A DNA stretch of 38,367 nucleotides from Alicyclobacillus sendaiensis NBRC 100866 (GCF_001552675.1 NZ_BCRQ01000025.1:1-38367), one strand, 5' to 3'; positions 1 through 12,251 are shown, numbered from the stretch's first letter. Translations and numbers: made by a program. Notes: generated from the sequence alone by a model not told the origin.

Positions 1-2846
<2,846 letters not shown>

Positions 2847-2850
<4 letters not shown>

Positions 2851-3617
2851 GCGAGCACCCCCTTGATGGCTTCCGCCATCGCCGCAAACGACAAGGGATC
2901 GAGGCTCGCGCCGCCGACGAGCGCGCCGTCGAGATCCGGCTCGCGGACGAAGGACGCCACGTTGTCCGGCTTCACGCTGCCGCCGTACAAAATGCGAAGC
3001 CCGTCCGCCGCTTCGCGCGACCACGTCTCCGCCACCGCGGACCGAATGGCTCGCGCCACCTCCAGAGCGTCCTCGGGCGTCGCGGTCTTGCCCGAACCAA
3101 TGGCCCAGACCGGTTCATACGCGACCACCGCGTTCGCCACCTCGTCGGCACTGAGGCCGTCGAGCCCCTTGAGCACCTGGCCCGTGACCACCTCGTGGGT
3201 CACGCCCTCCTCCTTCTGCGTCGAGTTCTCCCCGACGCAGAGCACCGGCGTCATCCCATTCGCCACGATGGCCTTGACCTTTTGATTGATGAACTGATCC
3301 GACTCGCCGAACAGCATGCGGCGCTCTGAGTGTCCAGCCAGGACGAATTTCGTCCCGAACTCGGCAAGCATGCCCGGCGCAATCTCGCCTGTATAGGCAC
3401 CTTCCTTTTCTGGAAACACGTTCTGGGCGCCTAGCCGCACCTGGGCAGGCAGCATCACGCGCAGGACGTGCAGACAGGTGTACGGCGCACAGATGGCGTA
3501 TTCGATGCGGGAATCCAGCTTCTGCGACTGTTGTCCGAGGGCCTCCGCAAACGCCCGGGCCTCCGCCACTGTCTTGTACATCTTCCAGTTGCCCATGAGA
3601 AGGGGCGTCCTCGCCAT
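2847..3617 (-). CDS. tpiA: triosephosphate isomerase
   Basis: Interconverts dihydroxyacetone phosphate and glyceraldehyde 3-phosphate. The 256-residue product has every catalytic landmark of the TIM barrel: NWKM with Lys12, AGHSERR with electrophile His96, and [12 protein letters not shown] with base Glu168, followed by YGGSVKP and the GGASL phosphate loop. The ATG at 3617 is preceded by GGAGG, 13 bp after the pgk stop, and the 3' end overlaps gpmI by 4 bp. It is an internal gene of the glycolytic operon. Confidence 0.98.
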
Positions 3618-3630
3618 CTCACAGACCTCC

Positions 3631-4818
3631 TCACTTGTCTTCGATCACGGCCACGCCGGGCAGCGTCCTGCCCTCCAGAAACTCCAGCGACGCGCCGCCG
3701 CCCGTGGAGACGTGCGTCATCTTGTCTGCGACGCCCGCCTGCTCCACCGCGGCCACCGAATCGCCGCCGCCGACAATGGTGGTGGCGTTCGCCTCCGCCA
3801 TGGCCTGCGCGATGGCGAAGGTTCCCTTCGCGAACGCAGGCATCTCGAACACGCCCATCGGCCCGTTCCAGATGACCGTCTTGGCAGCGAGGATTTCGCG
3901 GCGGAACGCCTCCACGCTCGCGGGACCGATGTCAAGCGCCATCTCGTCCGGCTGAAGCTCGCTCACGAGCCGCACCGTGTGCTCGGCGTCCGGCGCAAAC
4001 GCCTTGGCCGCCACCACGTCCACGGGGAGCAGAATCTTCCGGTTCGACGTGCGGGCGAGATCGAGCAAGCGGCGCGCCGTGTCCTTGGCATCCTCCTCGA
4101 CGAGCGACTTCGCCATGTCGTGGCCTTGGACTGCCAGGAAGGTGTTGGCCATCCCGCCGCCGATGATGAGCGCGTCCACCTTGGGGAGCAGGTTCTCCAA
4201 TACCTTAATCTTGTCCGACACCTTGGCGCCCCCAATGATGGCGACAAACGGCCGCTCGGGATTCGCCAGCGCCCTGCCCATAATGCCGACTTCCTTTTCC
4301 ATCAGAAAGCCCGCGACGCAGGGAAGGTACTCTGCGATCCCGGCTGTGGACGCGTGCGCGCGGTGCGCGGATCCGAACGCGTCGTTCACGAACACGTCGC
4401 CGAGAGCAGCCAGCTGTCGTGCAAACTCAGGGTCGTTCTTCTCCTCGCCGGGATAGAAGCGCACGTTCTCCAAAAGCAGGATGTCGCCGTCGGAAAGCGC
4501 CGTCACAGCCCGTTGCGCCTCTTCGCCGACGGCCTCCGGGCAAAACGTGACCCGCTTGTTGGGAAGGAGTGACGCCAGGTGATCCGCGACCGGGCGCAGG
4601 GAGTACTTTGGATTCGGCTCGCCCTTGGGACGCCCGAGGTGGCTCATGAGTATCACGCGAGCGCCGCGGTCCGACAAGTAGGCAATGGTCGGAAGCGCCG
4701 CGCGAATCCGCGTGTCATCGGTGATCTGGCGCGCGTCGTCCATGGGCACGTTGAAATCCACGCGCACGAGGGCGCGCTTGCCCTGCCACGCCACATCTTC
4801 CACGGTCTTCTTAGCCAC
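3631..4818 (-). CDS. pgk: phosphoglycerate kinase
   Basis: Transfers phosphate from 1,3-bisphosphoglycerate to ADP. I start it at GTG 4818, giving 395 residues (family about 394) beginning [20 protein letters not shown]; the GTG sits behind GGGAGGATTTTT. An open extension to 5073 on this strand has no family similarity and would cross the promoter. Recognisable motifs are [39 protein letters not shown] and the C-terminal VGGGDS nucleotide loop. It is the first gene of the operon. No gapA or cggR precedes it; the next gene upstream is divergent. Confidence 0.97.
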   Translation of the reverse strand: MAKKTVEDVAWQGKRALVRVDFNVPMDDARQITDDTRIRAALPTIAYLSDRGARVILMSHLGRPKGEPNPKYSLRPVADHLASLLPNKRVTFCPEAVGEEAQRAVTALSDGDILLLENVRFYPGEEKNDPEFARQLAALGDVFVNDAFGSAHRAHASTAGIAEYLPCVAGFLMEKEVGIMGRALANPERPFVAIIGGAKVSDKIKVLENLLPKVDALIIGGGMANTFLAVQGHDMAKSLVEEDAKDTARRLLDLARTSNRKILLPVDVVAAKAFAPDAEHTVRLVSELQPDEMALDIGPASVEAFRREILAAKTVIWNGPMGVFEMPAFAKGTFAIAQAMAEANATTIVGGGDSVAAVEQAGVADKMTHVSTGGGASLEFLEGRTLPGVAVIEDK

Positions 4819-4872
4819 AAAAATCCTCCCATCTCCAAGCGTCTTTTCATCTCGGGGTGCTGTTCCGCTTGT

Positions 4873-4902
4873 ATTGTACCAGACCCTCCCGCGCGCGTCT
4901 AA
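4873..4902 (-). promoter_or_regulatory. putative sigma-A promoter of the pgk operon
   Basis: On the minus strand a TACAAT -10 (4873-4878), preceded by TGG as an extended -10, lies 18 bp downstream of TTAGAC (4897-4902). Transcription would begin near 4866, about 48 nt before the pgk GTG. The position between divergent genes supports it; the -35 is weak. Confidence 0.55.
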
Positions 4903-4924
4903 AGGGGCAAGGGAGGTCATATAC

Positions 4925-5761
4925 ATGGCAAGAGCGAGATCCCATCGGGGGTGGCCTACCATGACCATCGGCATCATTGGGACCGGACACATGGGCGGCA
5001 TGCTCGCCGCCTTGCTCGCGGAGACCTCGGGCGAGCGCATCCTCGTGTTCAACCGCACGCGGGAGAAGGCCACCTTGGTGGCGCAACGTCACCCGCACAT
5101 CGCGGTGGCTAGAGACCTGAGCGAGATGGCCGAGCTGTGCGACACGGTGCTCATCTGCACGCGCGCCGCGGACGGAGAACAGGTCGTCCGCGACATCGGC
5201 CCGCAGCTCGTGCCGAGGGCACTCCTGCTCACGACCATCTCCACCGCAGATCTCGCAGCGTGGCAGCGTTTCACCCCCGCCGTCCCCGTCAAGATGGTGC
5301 CAAGCCTCACGCAATGGGCGAAATCGGGCGCCATCCTCGTCGTCTATCCGGACGGGGCGGACCGAGAGACCAAGCGGCGCGTTGAGCAACTCCTCCGCCC
5401 CATCGGCCGACCCTTTCCCATCGCGGACGAGCAAGTGCGCGTGGCCTCGGATCTCACGAGCTGCGGACCTGCCTTTTGGGCGCGCCTCTGCATCGCCTGG
5501 ACGCACGCCGCCGCTTCGACCGGCGCGCTCCGTCCTGCGGAAGTGGCCGAATTCATCCGCGACACGGCCGTCGGATTTGCCCGGTTGCTCGAAGCCGGCT
5601 GGTCGTTCGACGAAGTGTTGGACGCCATCTGCGTGCCCGGCGGCGTGACGGAAGCCGGTCTCGAAGCGTTCGCCGGCGCGGAGGAATGGTTCGCCGATCT
5701 CCACCGACGCACCGCCCGCTTTGCCCGCGGCCATCCGCCGGAGACGCCGCCTGGCAACTGA
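4925..5761 (+). CDS. comER: ComER/ProC-like NAD(P)-dependent reductase
   Basis: A pyrroline-5-carboxylate-reductase-fold protein of 278 residues. An N-terminal Rossmann motif [10 protein letters not shown] is followed by the NRTREK segment typical of dinucleotide-binding reductases. The C-terminal helical domain has LTSCGPAF in place of the LSGSGPAY of true ProC, and ends with PGGVTEAG. These two features match ComER, the late-competence ProC paralogue of Bacilli, better than biosynthetic ProC. ComER usually neighbours comEA, which is not seen here, so the symbol is tentative. ATG 4925 is chosen for its GGGAGGT site 8 nt upstream; the family start would be ATG 4961 (MTIGIIG), giving 266 residues. 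Confidence 0.75.
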   Translation: MARARSHRGWPTMTIGIIGTGHMGGMLAALLAETSGERILVFNRTREKATLVAQRHPHIAVARDLSEMAELCDTVLICTRAADGEQVVRDIGPQLVPRALLLTTISTADLAAWQRFTPAVPVKMVPSLTQWAKSGAILVVYPDGADRETKRRVEQLLRPIGRPFPIADEQVRVASDLTSCGPAFWARLCIAWTHAAASTGALRPAEVAEFIRDTAVGFARLLEAGWSFDEVLDAICVPGGVTEAGLEAFAGAEEWFADLHRRTARFARGHPPETPPGN

Positions 5762-5812
5762 GCCCCCGGGCGAGGCCGAGGCCGCACCTCTACAGCGCGA
5801 ATTTTGAAAAGC

Positions 5813-5822
5813 TTTGTCGAAA
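5813..5822 (+). promoter_or_regulatory. Spo0A-box-like site
   Basis: TTTGTCGAAA matches the reported Spo0A box core TGTCGAA. It is centred about 65 bp upstream of the predicted start of transcription of the downstream histidine kinase, a position compatible with activation. A 10-mer can occur by chance; the match to context (a sporulation-type kinase) raises its value. Confidence 0.45.
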
Positions 5823-5846
5823 GGGCATGAACTGCAATTCATCGAC

Positions 5847-5875
5847 TTGTGCGACACAGACCGAGGTCGCATAAT
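5847..5875 (+). promoter_or_regulatory. putative promoter of the sensor kinase
   Basis: TTGTGC (5847-5852) and CATAAT (5870-5875) are separated by 17 bp, predicting transcription from about 5882. This start lies downstream of the earliest in-frame GTG (5849), and so argues against that codon as the kinase start. Confidence 0.55.
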
Positions 5876-5902
5876 GGATACAAGTGTAGAAGTTTGTTCG
5901 CA

Positions 5903-7189
5903 ATGCCGTTAAAGGTGGTTGTCACGTTGGGACCTGCACACGCACCCATGGCTTCGAATGACAACGATTTCTGCAGACCTGATGAGGTCTCGGGCGCGAC
6001 CTCCCGCTCCCGCCTCAAGGCACCCTACCTCCTTGCGCGCGCGAGCGGCCGCGAAAGGTCCTTTTTCGAGTTCGTGCGCGATCTCGCCGCCACCCACCCC
6101 GATCCCGATCCGTTCGTGTGTCTCGTGCTCGACGCCGAAGGCCACGTCGTGGCCAGCGCGGCGCACGGCCCATGGGAAAAGGACGACTTGAACCAGTGCC
6201 TGAACGCCGTCGCGCGGGAATTTCCCGCCGCCGCAGGGCGACAAGCGCGAACGTCGCCGCGCACCGGCGCTGGCACCCCTGAGGTCTCCCTTCTCCGCGT
6301 GGGCCGGTGGCACGCGGCGTGGACGCGGTTATCGGTGGCTGCCGGACGAGCCCGCCATTTGGCTGTCGTTCGGCGGGTTTCCGACGAAGACCTTCGCTCC
6401 CTCGAGCGCCTCGCGCTCTACCTCGCGCACGCCGCCACGCAGGCGTGGGCGACCTGCGAGCGCACCCTCGTGCAGCGAAGCCAATGCGTCCTCGAACGCA
6501 TGCGCAAAAAATTGCACGAATTTGAGAAAGTGTCCGCCTTGGCCCAATTGTGCGCCGGAATCGCGCACGAGATCCGGAACCCCCTCACGACGGCGCGCGG
6601 ATTTCTGCAGCTCTTCGCGGAGCGGTGCGACGCCAAAGACCGCGCCTATCTCGAGCTCACCATCAGCGAACTGGATCGGATACGAGAATTGTTGGAGGAG
6701 TTCATGGGCCTGTGCCGCCCCGACCGGGAAGACGTGGTGGAGGTGGACATGGCCGAGATCGCGCGATCCGTCCACCGCTTTCTCGTCCCGGAGGCGAGCC
6801 TCTGCAACATTGGGTTCGAGCTCTTCGTCCCCGACCGCCCCATCCCAGCCGCCGTCCGGCCCGCGCAAATAAAGCAGGTCCTCATCAATCTGGTCCAGAA
6901 TGCGCTTCAGGCGTGCCGCGCCACGCCACACGCCACCGTGACCCTGAGCGTCGACGAGCGGGAGGACGGCGTTCGGGTGCAGGTGGTGGACAACGGGTGC
7001 GGGATTGAAAACACGGAGCGGATTTTTCGGCCGTTCTACACCACCAAGTCCACGGGCACGGGGCTCGGCCTCTTCGTGTGCAAGCACATCGTCGAATCCC
7101 ACGGCGGATCTATCGCCGTCCGCTCCAAGGTCGGCGTAGGCACGACGGTCACGGTGGACATCCCGAAACGCGCCCCGCGGCGCGCCTAA
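5903..7189 (+). CDS. sporulation-type sensor histidine kinase
   Basis: A soluble two-component kinase of about 428 residues. There is no transmembrane segment. The first 200 residues look like a diverged PAS/GAF-type sensor (FVCLVLDAEGHVVASAAHGP). They are followed by a HisKA dimerisation domain with the H box AGIAHEIRNPLTTARGFLQL (His222) and an HATPase domain with N box NLVQNALQA, G1 DNGCGI and GTGLGLFVCKHIVESHGG. This H box is characteristic of KinA-KinE kinases feeding the Spo0F/Spo0A phosphorelay. No response-regulator gene is adjacent, which is also typical of such orphan kinases. The start is uncertain: ATG 5903, TTG 5927 (AAAGGTGG upstream) and ATG 5948 are all possible. The substrate Spo0F is inferred. 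Confidence 0.85.
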   Translation: MPLKVVVTLGPAHAPMASNDNDFCRPDEVSGATSRSRLKAPYLLARASGRERSFFEFVRDLAATHPDPDPFVCLVLDAEGHVVASAAHGPWEKDDLNQCLNAVAREFPAAAGRQARTSPRTGAGTPEVSLLRVGRWHAAWTRLSVAAGRARHLAVVRRVSDEDLRSLERLALYLAHAATQAWATCERTLVQRSQCVLERMRKKLHEFEKVSALAQLCAGIAHEIRNPLTTARGFLQLFAERCDAKDRAYLELTISELDRIRELLEEFMGLCRPDREDVVEVDMAEIARSVHRFLVPEASLCNIGFELFVPDRPIPAAVRPAQIKQVLINLVQNALQACRATPHATVTLSVDEREDGVRVQVVDNGCGIENTERIFRPFYTTKSTGTGLGLFVCKHIVESHGGSIAVRSKVGVGTTVTVDIPKRAPRRA

Positions 7190-7201
7190 TCAGCGCGCCG
7201 C
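7177..7201. terminator. hairpin holding both convergent stop codons
   Basis: GCGGCGCGC (7177-7185) and GCGCGCCGC (7193-7201) form a perfect 9-bp stem with the 7-nt loop CTAATCA. That loop contains the kinase TAA and the reverse complement of the pepF TGA. No U-tract follows on either strand, so this would be a strong but atypical bidirectional terminator or simply an mRNA 3'-end structure. Confidence 0.45.
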
Positions 7202-9019
7202 CAAAAGCTCTCCGAGTTCCGCCACGAGCCGCCCAAACCGCTCGAGCGCCTGGCGCACAGGGGCATCGCTCGTCATGTCCACGCCCGCCATCCGCAGGAG
7301 CTCAATGGACGTGTTGGAGCTCCCCGAGGACAGAAAGCGGAGATACCGCGCCACCGCTTCGTCCCCCTCGCGCCGGATCTTTTCGACGAGGGCGAGCGCC
7401 GCCGAGATGCCGGTGGCGTATTTGTACACGTAAAACGCCGAGTAAAAGTGTGGGATGCGCATCCAGCCGTGCGCGATATCGTCGTCCACCACCACCTCCG
7501 GCGCGTAGTAGGCCCGGTTCAGCTCGTAAAACACCTCGTCCAGCCAGTCCGCCGTGATGGCGCCGCCCGATTCGATGCGCTCATGCGTGCGCTTTTCAAA
7601 CTCCGCGTAGAGCGTCTGGGCGATGAGCGTGGTGCGAATGGTCTCCACCTGACGGTTCAAAAGGTACGCGCGCCGCAGCGGGTCCTGTTCGCGCCCGAGC
7701 AGGTGATCGTACAACATCGCCTCGTTGACCGTGGACGCCACCTCGGCCACGAAAATGGTGTAATCGCTGTAGATGTACGGCTGCGTCTTCCGCGAAAAGT
7801 AGCTGTGCATCGAATGGCCGAGCTCGTGCGCCAGCGTGAACATGTCCTGGACGGAATCGGTGTAGTTGAGCAGAATGTAGGGATGCGTGCCGTACGTGCC
7901 CCACGAGTAACCACCCGAGCGTTTGCCCCGCGTCTCATAGACGTCCACCCAGCGCCCGTACAGCCCCTCGCGCGCGGCGCTCGCGTACGCCTCGCCGAAG
8001 GCCTCAACCGCCCGCAGCACGGTCTCGCGCGCCTCCGCGTAGGGGACCTTCCAGTCGATCTCGGCGACGAGCGGCACGTACAAATCCCACATGTGCAGTT
8101 CGTCGAGCGCGAGCGCCCGTTTCCGCAGCGCGAGATACGACTGAAGCGCCGGCAGCGAGTCCCGCACGGCCCGGATCAGGTTTTCGTACACGGTGCGGGG
8201 GATGCGATCCCCGTCGAGCGCCGCGTCGAGCGCGGACGGATACCGCCGGACGCGCGCGTTGATGGCGTTCCGCTTCACACTCGTCGCGTAGAGCGCCGCA
8301 ATCGTGTTGCGGTGCTTCTTGTACGTGTCGTACACCGCGTGGAACGCCCGCTCGCGCACGCCGCGATCGCGCCGCTCCAACAGCTCGTGGTACAGGGCGT
8401 GCGTGACCTGAACCTCGTCCCCGTTCTCGTCGCGAATGGCCGGAAAGACCGTGTCCGCGTTGTTGTACATCTCGAAGATCTCGGACGACGCGTGCAGCAC
8501 CTCGCTGAACTGCGCCAAAAGCTCCTCCTGCTCCGGCGTCAGGACGTGATCGCGCTGGCGCAGGGTTTCCTCGAGAAAGAAGCGGTACAGCTCGAGCCCC
8601 TCGACCGTCTCGAGCCAGCCTTCGACCTGCTCGGGCGAGAGCTGGACGAGCTCAGGGTAGAAAAACGACGTCGTCGCCTGCGTTTCGGCGGCGAGCCGCT
8701 GGGCCTCCGCGAACAGCGCCTGCCGCCATTTCTCGGTCGTGTCCTCGTCGAGCTTCATCTTGGCGTAGACGAAGAGCTTCCCGAGGATTTGACCGAGTTC
8801 GTCGTGCGCCCGGAGCGCACGGAGGAGCGTCTCCCCGGACGTGTGTAGCTGACCGCGAAACTGGGCAAAGGCCTCGGCGAGCTCCCGGACGCGCTTTGCG
8901 TCCTTGCGCCACGCCTCTTGGTCCGGGTAAATGTCTTCGAGGTTCCAGCGGAACTCGGGGTCAATCTCCTGCCTCGCCTTTCCGCGCACGTCGCGCGCCC
9001 AAACCACCTGAGATGCCAA
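7190..9019 (-). CDS. pepF: oligoendopeptidase F
   Basis: Cytosolic M3 zinc metallopeptidase that hydrolyses oligopeptides. The 609-residue length agrees with PepF of Bacilli. The zinc motif HELGH lies at residues 398-402, with the third-ligand helix FVAEVASTVNEA downstream. No signal peptide is present. The start is TTG 9019 with GGAGG 8 nt before it; the ribosome binding site lies inside the last codons of the upstream pyrimidine-salvage fusion gene, whose stop is only 3 bp away, so the two are almost certainly cotranscribed. It converges on the histidine kinase with no spacer. Confidence 0.95.
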   Translation of the reverse strand: MASQVVWARDVRGKARQEIDPEFRWNLEDIYPDQEAWRKDAKRVRELAEAFAQFRGQLHTSGETLLRALRAHDELGQILGKLFVYAKMKLDEDTTEKWRQALFAEAQRLAAETQATTSFFYPELVQLSPEQVEGWLETVEGLELYRFFLEETLRQRDHVLTPEQEELLAQFSEVLHASSEIFEMYNNADTVFPAIRDENGDEVQVTHALYHELLERRDRGVRERAFHAVYDTYKKHRNTIAALYATSVKRNAINARVRRYPSALDAALDGDRIPRTVYENLIRAVRDSLPALQSYLALRKRALALDELHMWDLYVPLVAEIDWKVPYAEARETVLRAVEAFGEAYASAAREGLYGRWVDVYETRGKRSGGYSWGTYGTHPYILLNYTDSVQDMFTLAHELGHSMHSYFSRKTQPYIYSDYTIFVAEVASTVNEAMLYDHLLGREQDPLRRAYLLNRQVETIRTTLIAQTLYAEFEKRTHERIESGGAITADWLDEVFYELNRAYYAPEVVVDDDIAHGWMRIPHFYSAFYVYKYATGISAALALVEKIRREGDEAVARYLRFLSSGSSNTSIELLRMAGVDMTSDAPVRQALERFGRLVAELGELLAAR

Positions 9020-9022
9020 GTT

Positions 9023-10771
9023 TTACGCCTCCTTGTCCTGCAGCCTGACGTTTGCCATCTGTGCGCCCGTGAATGCGCCTGGGAGAAGCTCGCCCACCGT
9101 GGTCTCGGCCACATCCCCGCGCAGGTTCCCGAGGTAGACCGGGGTGTCGGGCGAGCAGAACTCAGCCAACACCTGGCGGCACGCGCCGCAGGGCGAGACC
9201 GGCTCCGGGCTGTCCGCGATGACGGCCACCGCGCGAATCTCGGGCTTCGCCCCAGGCGAGGCCTCCGCGACGGCGCGAAACACCGCGGTTCGCTCCGCGC
9301 AGTTGGTGAGCCCGTACGAAGCATTCTCGACGTTCGCGCCCCTCACGATGCGCCCGTCCCCAAGCTCGAGCGCCGCACCGACGGCGAACCCGGAATACGG
9401 CACGTACGCGCGCTCGCGCGCCTCGCGCGCCGCCTCCATCAGGTGCGTGTGGGGAAGTGTCTCGCTTCCCTCGATTCGCGCCAGGATGAGCGGCGGCGCG
9501 TCCACCGGATCGTCCGAAATCTCGATGACCGCCTCGAGCTCGCGGATCGAGCGGAGGGCGTCCTCCTCCGTGCGCGCGTGCACGGTGAACATCGGGCGAT
9601 GGGTCTGGACGCGATCGCCCACCTTCGCGTGCAGGACGATCCCGACGGACGGATCGATGGCAGCGTCCTTCGTCTCGCGGCCCGCGCCGAGCCGCATCGC
9701 CGCGAGGCCAAACGCGAGCGCCGGCAGCTTGGCGACAAACCCGGCCTTCTTCGGCAGATACGGCATTTGGACCGGGGCCTGCGGGAGGCGGCGCGGATCG
9801 TCCACCACGGCCGGATCGCCCCCCTGCGCCGCAATCCAGCGCCTGAGCGTCCCGAGCGCCCGGCCCTCGGCCACCGACTGGCGTAGCTTGTGGCGCGCCT
9901 CTTCGCGCGTCGCGGCCACGCCCGCCAACACGGCCATCTCCTCCGCCAGGGTGAGCGCGATCTCGGCGAGATCGAACGGCCCCTCGCCGGACAGCACGCG
10001 GATGGCCTCGGCCACCTCGAGCGCGTTCCCGATGGCACACCCGAGCGGCTGATCCATGTTACTGAGCACCGCTACCGTCCGCCTGCCCGCCGCCTCGCCA
10101 ATGTCCACCATGAGCCGCGCGAGCCTGTGCGCGTCCGAGCGCGACTTCATGAACGCGCCGTCGCCCACCTTCACATCGAGCACGATGGCGTCGGCGCCGC
10201 CCGCCAGCTTTTTGCTCATGACCGAGCTCGCGATGAGGGGCAGCGACTCGACGGTCCCGGTCACATCCCTGAGCGCGTACAGCTTCTTGTCGGCCGGCGC
10301 CAGATCCGCCGTCTGCCCGCCGAGCGCGATGCCCACTTCCTTCACCTGCGCCACGAGCTCTGCCACGCTGAGATCCGTGCGAAATCCCGGGATGGACTCG
10401 AGCTTGTCGATGGTGCCACCCGTGTGCCCGAGCCCTCGCCCGGACATCTTGATGACCGGCACGCCGATGGACGCGACGAGCGGCAGCACCACGAGCGTCG
10501 CCTTGTCCCCCACACCTCCGGTGCTGTGCTTATCCACTTTGACGCCCGGGATACCCGAGAGGTCCAGCCGCTCGCCAGAATCGGCCAGAAGCCGCGTGAG
10601 CACGAGCGTCTCCTCGCGAGTCATGCCTCGCCAGACCACGGCCATGAGGAACGCGCTCATCTGGTAGTCCGGGATGTTCCCCTTCACATATCCCTCGACC
10701 AGAATCCGAAGCTCCTCCTCGGTCAACACCTCGCCTCTCCGCTTCTTGTCGATCACGTCCACCGCTCGCAT
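9023..10771 (-). CDS. fused pyrimidine-nucleoside phosphorylase - cytidine deaminase
   Basis: One continuous 582-residue reading frame encodes two pyrimidine-salvage enzymes. Residues 1 to about 438 are a full pyrimidine-nucleoside (thymidine) phosphorylase with VDKHSTGGVGDK and the family signature SGRGLGHTGGTIDKLESIPGF-like segment. Residues 444-582 are a complete cytidine deaminase with PYSGFAVGAAL, the zinc/proton-shuttle motif NCAERTA (Cys491, Glu493) and SPCGACRQ (Cys528, Cys531), ending in LLPGAF. The expected joint chemistry is deamination of cytidine to uridine, then phosphorolysis to uracil and ribose 1-phosphate. The ATG at 10771 follows GAGGG 8 nt upstream. The internal ATG at the junction (LMEAARE) has no ribosome binding site, so a separate Cdd is unlikely. 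In Bacillus these are normally separate genes, pdp and cdd. Confidence 0.93.
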   Translation of the reverse strand: MRAVDVIDKKRRGEVLTEEELRILVEGYVKGNIPDYQMSAFLMAVVWRGMTREETLVLTRLLADSGERLDLSGIPGVKVDKHSTGGVGDKATLVVLPLVASIGVPVIKMSGRGLGHTGGTIDKLESIPGFRTDLSVAELVAQVKEVGIALGGQTADLAPADKKLYALRDVTGTVESLPLIASSVMSKKLAGGADAIVLDVKVGDGAFMKSRSDAHRLARLMVDIGEAAGRRTVAVLSNMDQPLGCAIGNALEVAEAIRVLSGEGPFDLAEIALTLAEEMAVLAGVAATREEARHKLRQSVAEGRALGTLRRWIAAQGGDPAVVDDPRRLPQAPVQMPYLPKKAGFVAKLPALAFGLAAMRLGAGRETKDAAIDPSVGIVLHAKVGDRVQTHRPMFTVHARTEEDALRSIRELEAVIEISDDPVDAPPLILARIEGSETLPHTHLMEAAREARERAYVPYSGFAVGAALELGDGRIVRGANVENASYGLTNCAERTAVFRAVAEASPGAKPEIRAVAVIADSPEPVSPCGACRQVLAEFCSPDTPVYLGNLRGDVAETTVGELLPGAFTGAQMANVRLQDKEA

Positions 10772-10844
10772 GCAATGCACCCTCTCGTCTCGAGCTCCTT
10801 CGCGTCCATGGTACCACAGCGCGGAACGAGCTGTGCGCCGACCC

Positions 10845-10873
10845 TTCACGGATGGGACAGACTTCAGTAAAGT
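10845..10873 (+). promoter_or_regulatory. possible promoter of the flippase gene
   Basis: TTCACG (10845-10850) and TAAAGT (10868-10873) with a 17-bp spacer lie in the 160-bp divergent region between the Pdp-Cdd fusion and the flippase. Each hexamer matches consensus at four positions, so support is modest. No equally good promoter for the fusion gene was found on the other strand. Confidence 0.35.
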
Positions 10874-10931
10874 GATACGTGGCAGCTTTGCCGCCGATTC
10901 TCGGCTGGGCCGGAAATGGAGACGACGCCTC

Positions 10932-12251
10932 GTGATAGGACGGAAGCTCACGCTGTACAGCTTTATCTACCGCGGACTGTCCTCGTTTCTCACCTTCGCC
11001 AACAGCGCCATTGCCGCGCGGTATCTGCCGACGGCAAGCCGCGGCGAATTTCAGCTCTCGACGACCGTGGCCACGCTTGGCCAGTCGTTTTCGGGCGGGT
11101 ACACGAATTATTTCTCCTACGCGCTGCCCCGGAGACCTGAGGATCGGGCGCAGATCGTCCAAATGGGCAACTTCGTCATGTACCTGTTCAGCGCCACCTT
11201 CTGGCTGTGCGCTCTCGCCGCCCTTTGGATCTGGCATCCCCCGCTCGCCATCGCCTATGCGCTGGTCGGGATCCCGTTCACGTTCCTGTTCGGCTACGGC
11301 TCCAAACTCCTCAACTCGCTCGGCGAGATCTCGTGGCTGAACCGCGTGAACATCGCGCAGGCTGTGGCGTTTCTCGTCCTCTACCTCGCCTTCATCGCAA
11401 GTCACTGGCACATGGCGCCCGGACCTCGTCTCATGTGGACCTTTCGCATTTGGCTCGTCTCCTGGGCCCTGTGCGTCGCGCTGACGCTCGCCGTGACGTA
11501 CCAGAAACTCGGGTTCGGAGAGGCGCTCAAGTGGCGATTCCACCGGGCGGAATGGCGAGGGCTCTATCGATACGGCACGGCCTCCTCGCTCGCCATCGTC
11601 ACAGGATACGTGAACTATCGGACGGATTTCTGGATGCTCGCGCTCTTGCACAGCGCCACCACGCTCTCCATCTATGGCGTAGCGGTCGCGGCGGCAGAGA
11701 TCCTCAACACCCTGACGCAGACCATCGCGACGATGGTGTTTCACCGCGTAACCGCCGCAAGCGTGGACGACGCCGGCGCCATCACGGAGAGCGCCTCGCG
11801 GCAGACGCTCATCACGTCCATCTTCGCGGCCTTCGCCCTGGCCCTCGGGATGCCCGTCATCGTGCTCATCTACAGCTGGCACAAGTACGGCGGAAGCCTC
11901 GGCCCGTTCTACGTCCTCCTCCCGGGCCTCGTGCTCAAGGCCACCGCCAACGTGATTGCGCAGTACTTCAGCAACGCGCTCGGCCGCCCGACGGCGCTCA
12001 CCTGGGTGAACCTGGCCGTGATCGCCGCCAATGCGCTCATGTGCCTCGGGCTCATCCCCCTCGCCGGCATGTACGGCGCATCCATCGCGTCGACGCTCTC
12101 GTACGTGCTGGAGCTCGCCCTGTACGTCACCTGGTACCGGCGGGCCTCCGGGCGCGACAGCCGTGCCCTTTGGCGCGTGACGCGCACGGATTTGGCACCG
12201 TACCTCGAGCTCGCCCGCAAGGTCCGCGCGCGCCTGGCCAGGACCGCATAA
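10932..12251 (+). CDS. Wzx/MATE-like polysaccharide flippase
   Basis: A 439-residue polytopic membrane protein with about 12 hydrophobic segments spread evenly through the sequence. Its pattern (YRGLSSFLTFANSAIAARYLPTASRGEF near the N-terminus, repeated six-helix halves, a second half opening with YGTASSLAIVTGYVNYRTDFWML) fits the MOP superfamily of O-antigen/teichoic-type flippases that move lipid-linked glycans across the membrane. The substrate is not deducible. No glycosyltransferase genes are adjacent, which is unusual for a Wzx. The start is GTG 10932, with GGAG about 10 nt upstream; no ATG is available in the conserved region. The gene ends against the mntH terminator. Confidence 0.75.
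   Translation: MIGRKLTLYSFIYRGLSSFLTFANSAIAARYLPTASRGEFQLSTTVATLGQSFSGGYTNYFSYALPRRPEDRAQIVQMGNFVMYLFSATFWLCALAALWIWHPPLAIAYALVGIPFTFLFGYGSKLLNSLGEISWLNRVNIAQAVAFLVLYLAFIASHWHMAPGPRLMWTFRIWLVSWALCVALTLAVTYQKLGFGEALKWRFHRAEWRGLYRYGTASSLAIVTGYVNYRTDFWMLALLHSATTLSIYGVAVAAAEILNTLTQTIATMVFHRVTAASVDDAGAITESASRQTLITSIFAAFALALGMPVIVLIYSWHKYGGSLGPFYVLLPGLVLKATANVIAQYFSNALGRPTALTWVNLAVIAANALMCLGLIPLAGMYGASIASTLSYVLELALYVTWYRRASGRDSRALWRVTRTDLAPYLELARKVRARLARTA

Noticed and set aside
10772-10931. Frameshift or two-gene artefact in the Pdp-Cdd gene, or an upstream start
   Set aside because: Both domains are complete in one frame. The upstream extension of the frame past ATG 10771 has no similarity, and the ribosome site fits ATG 10771.
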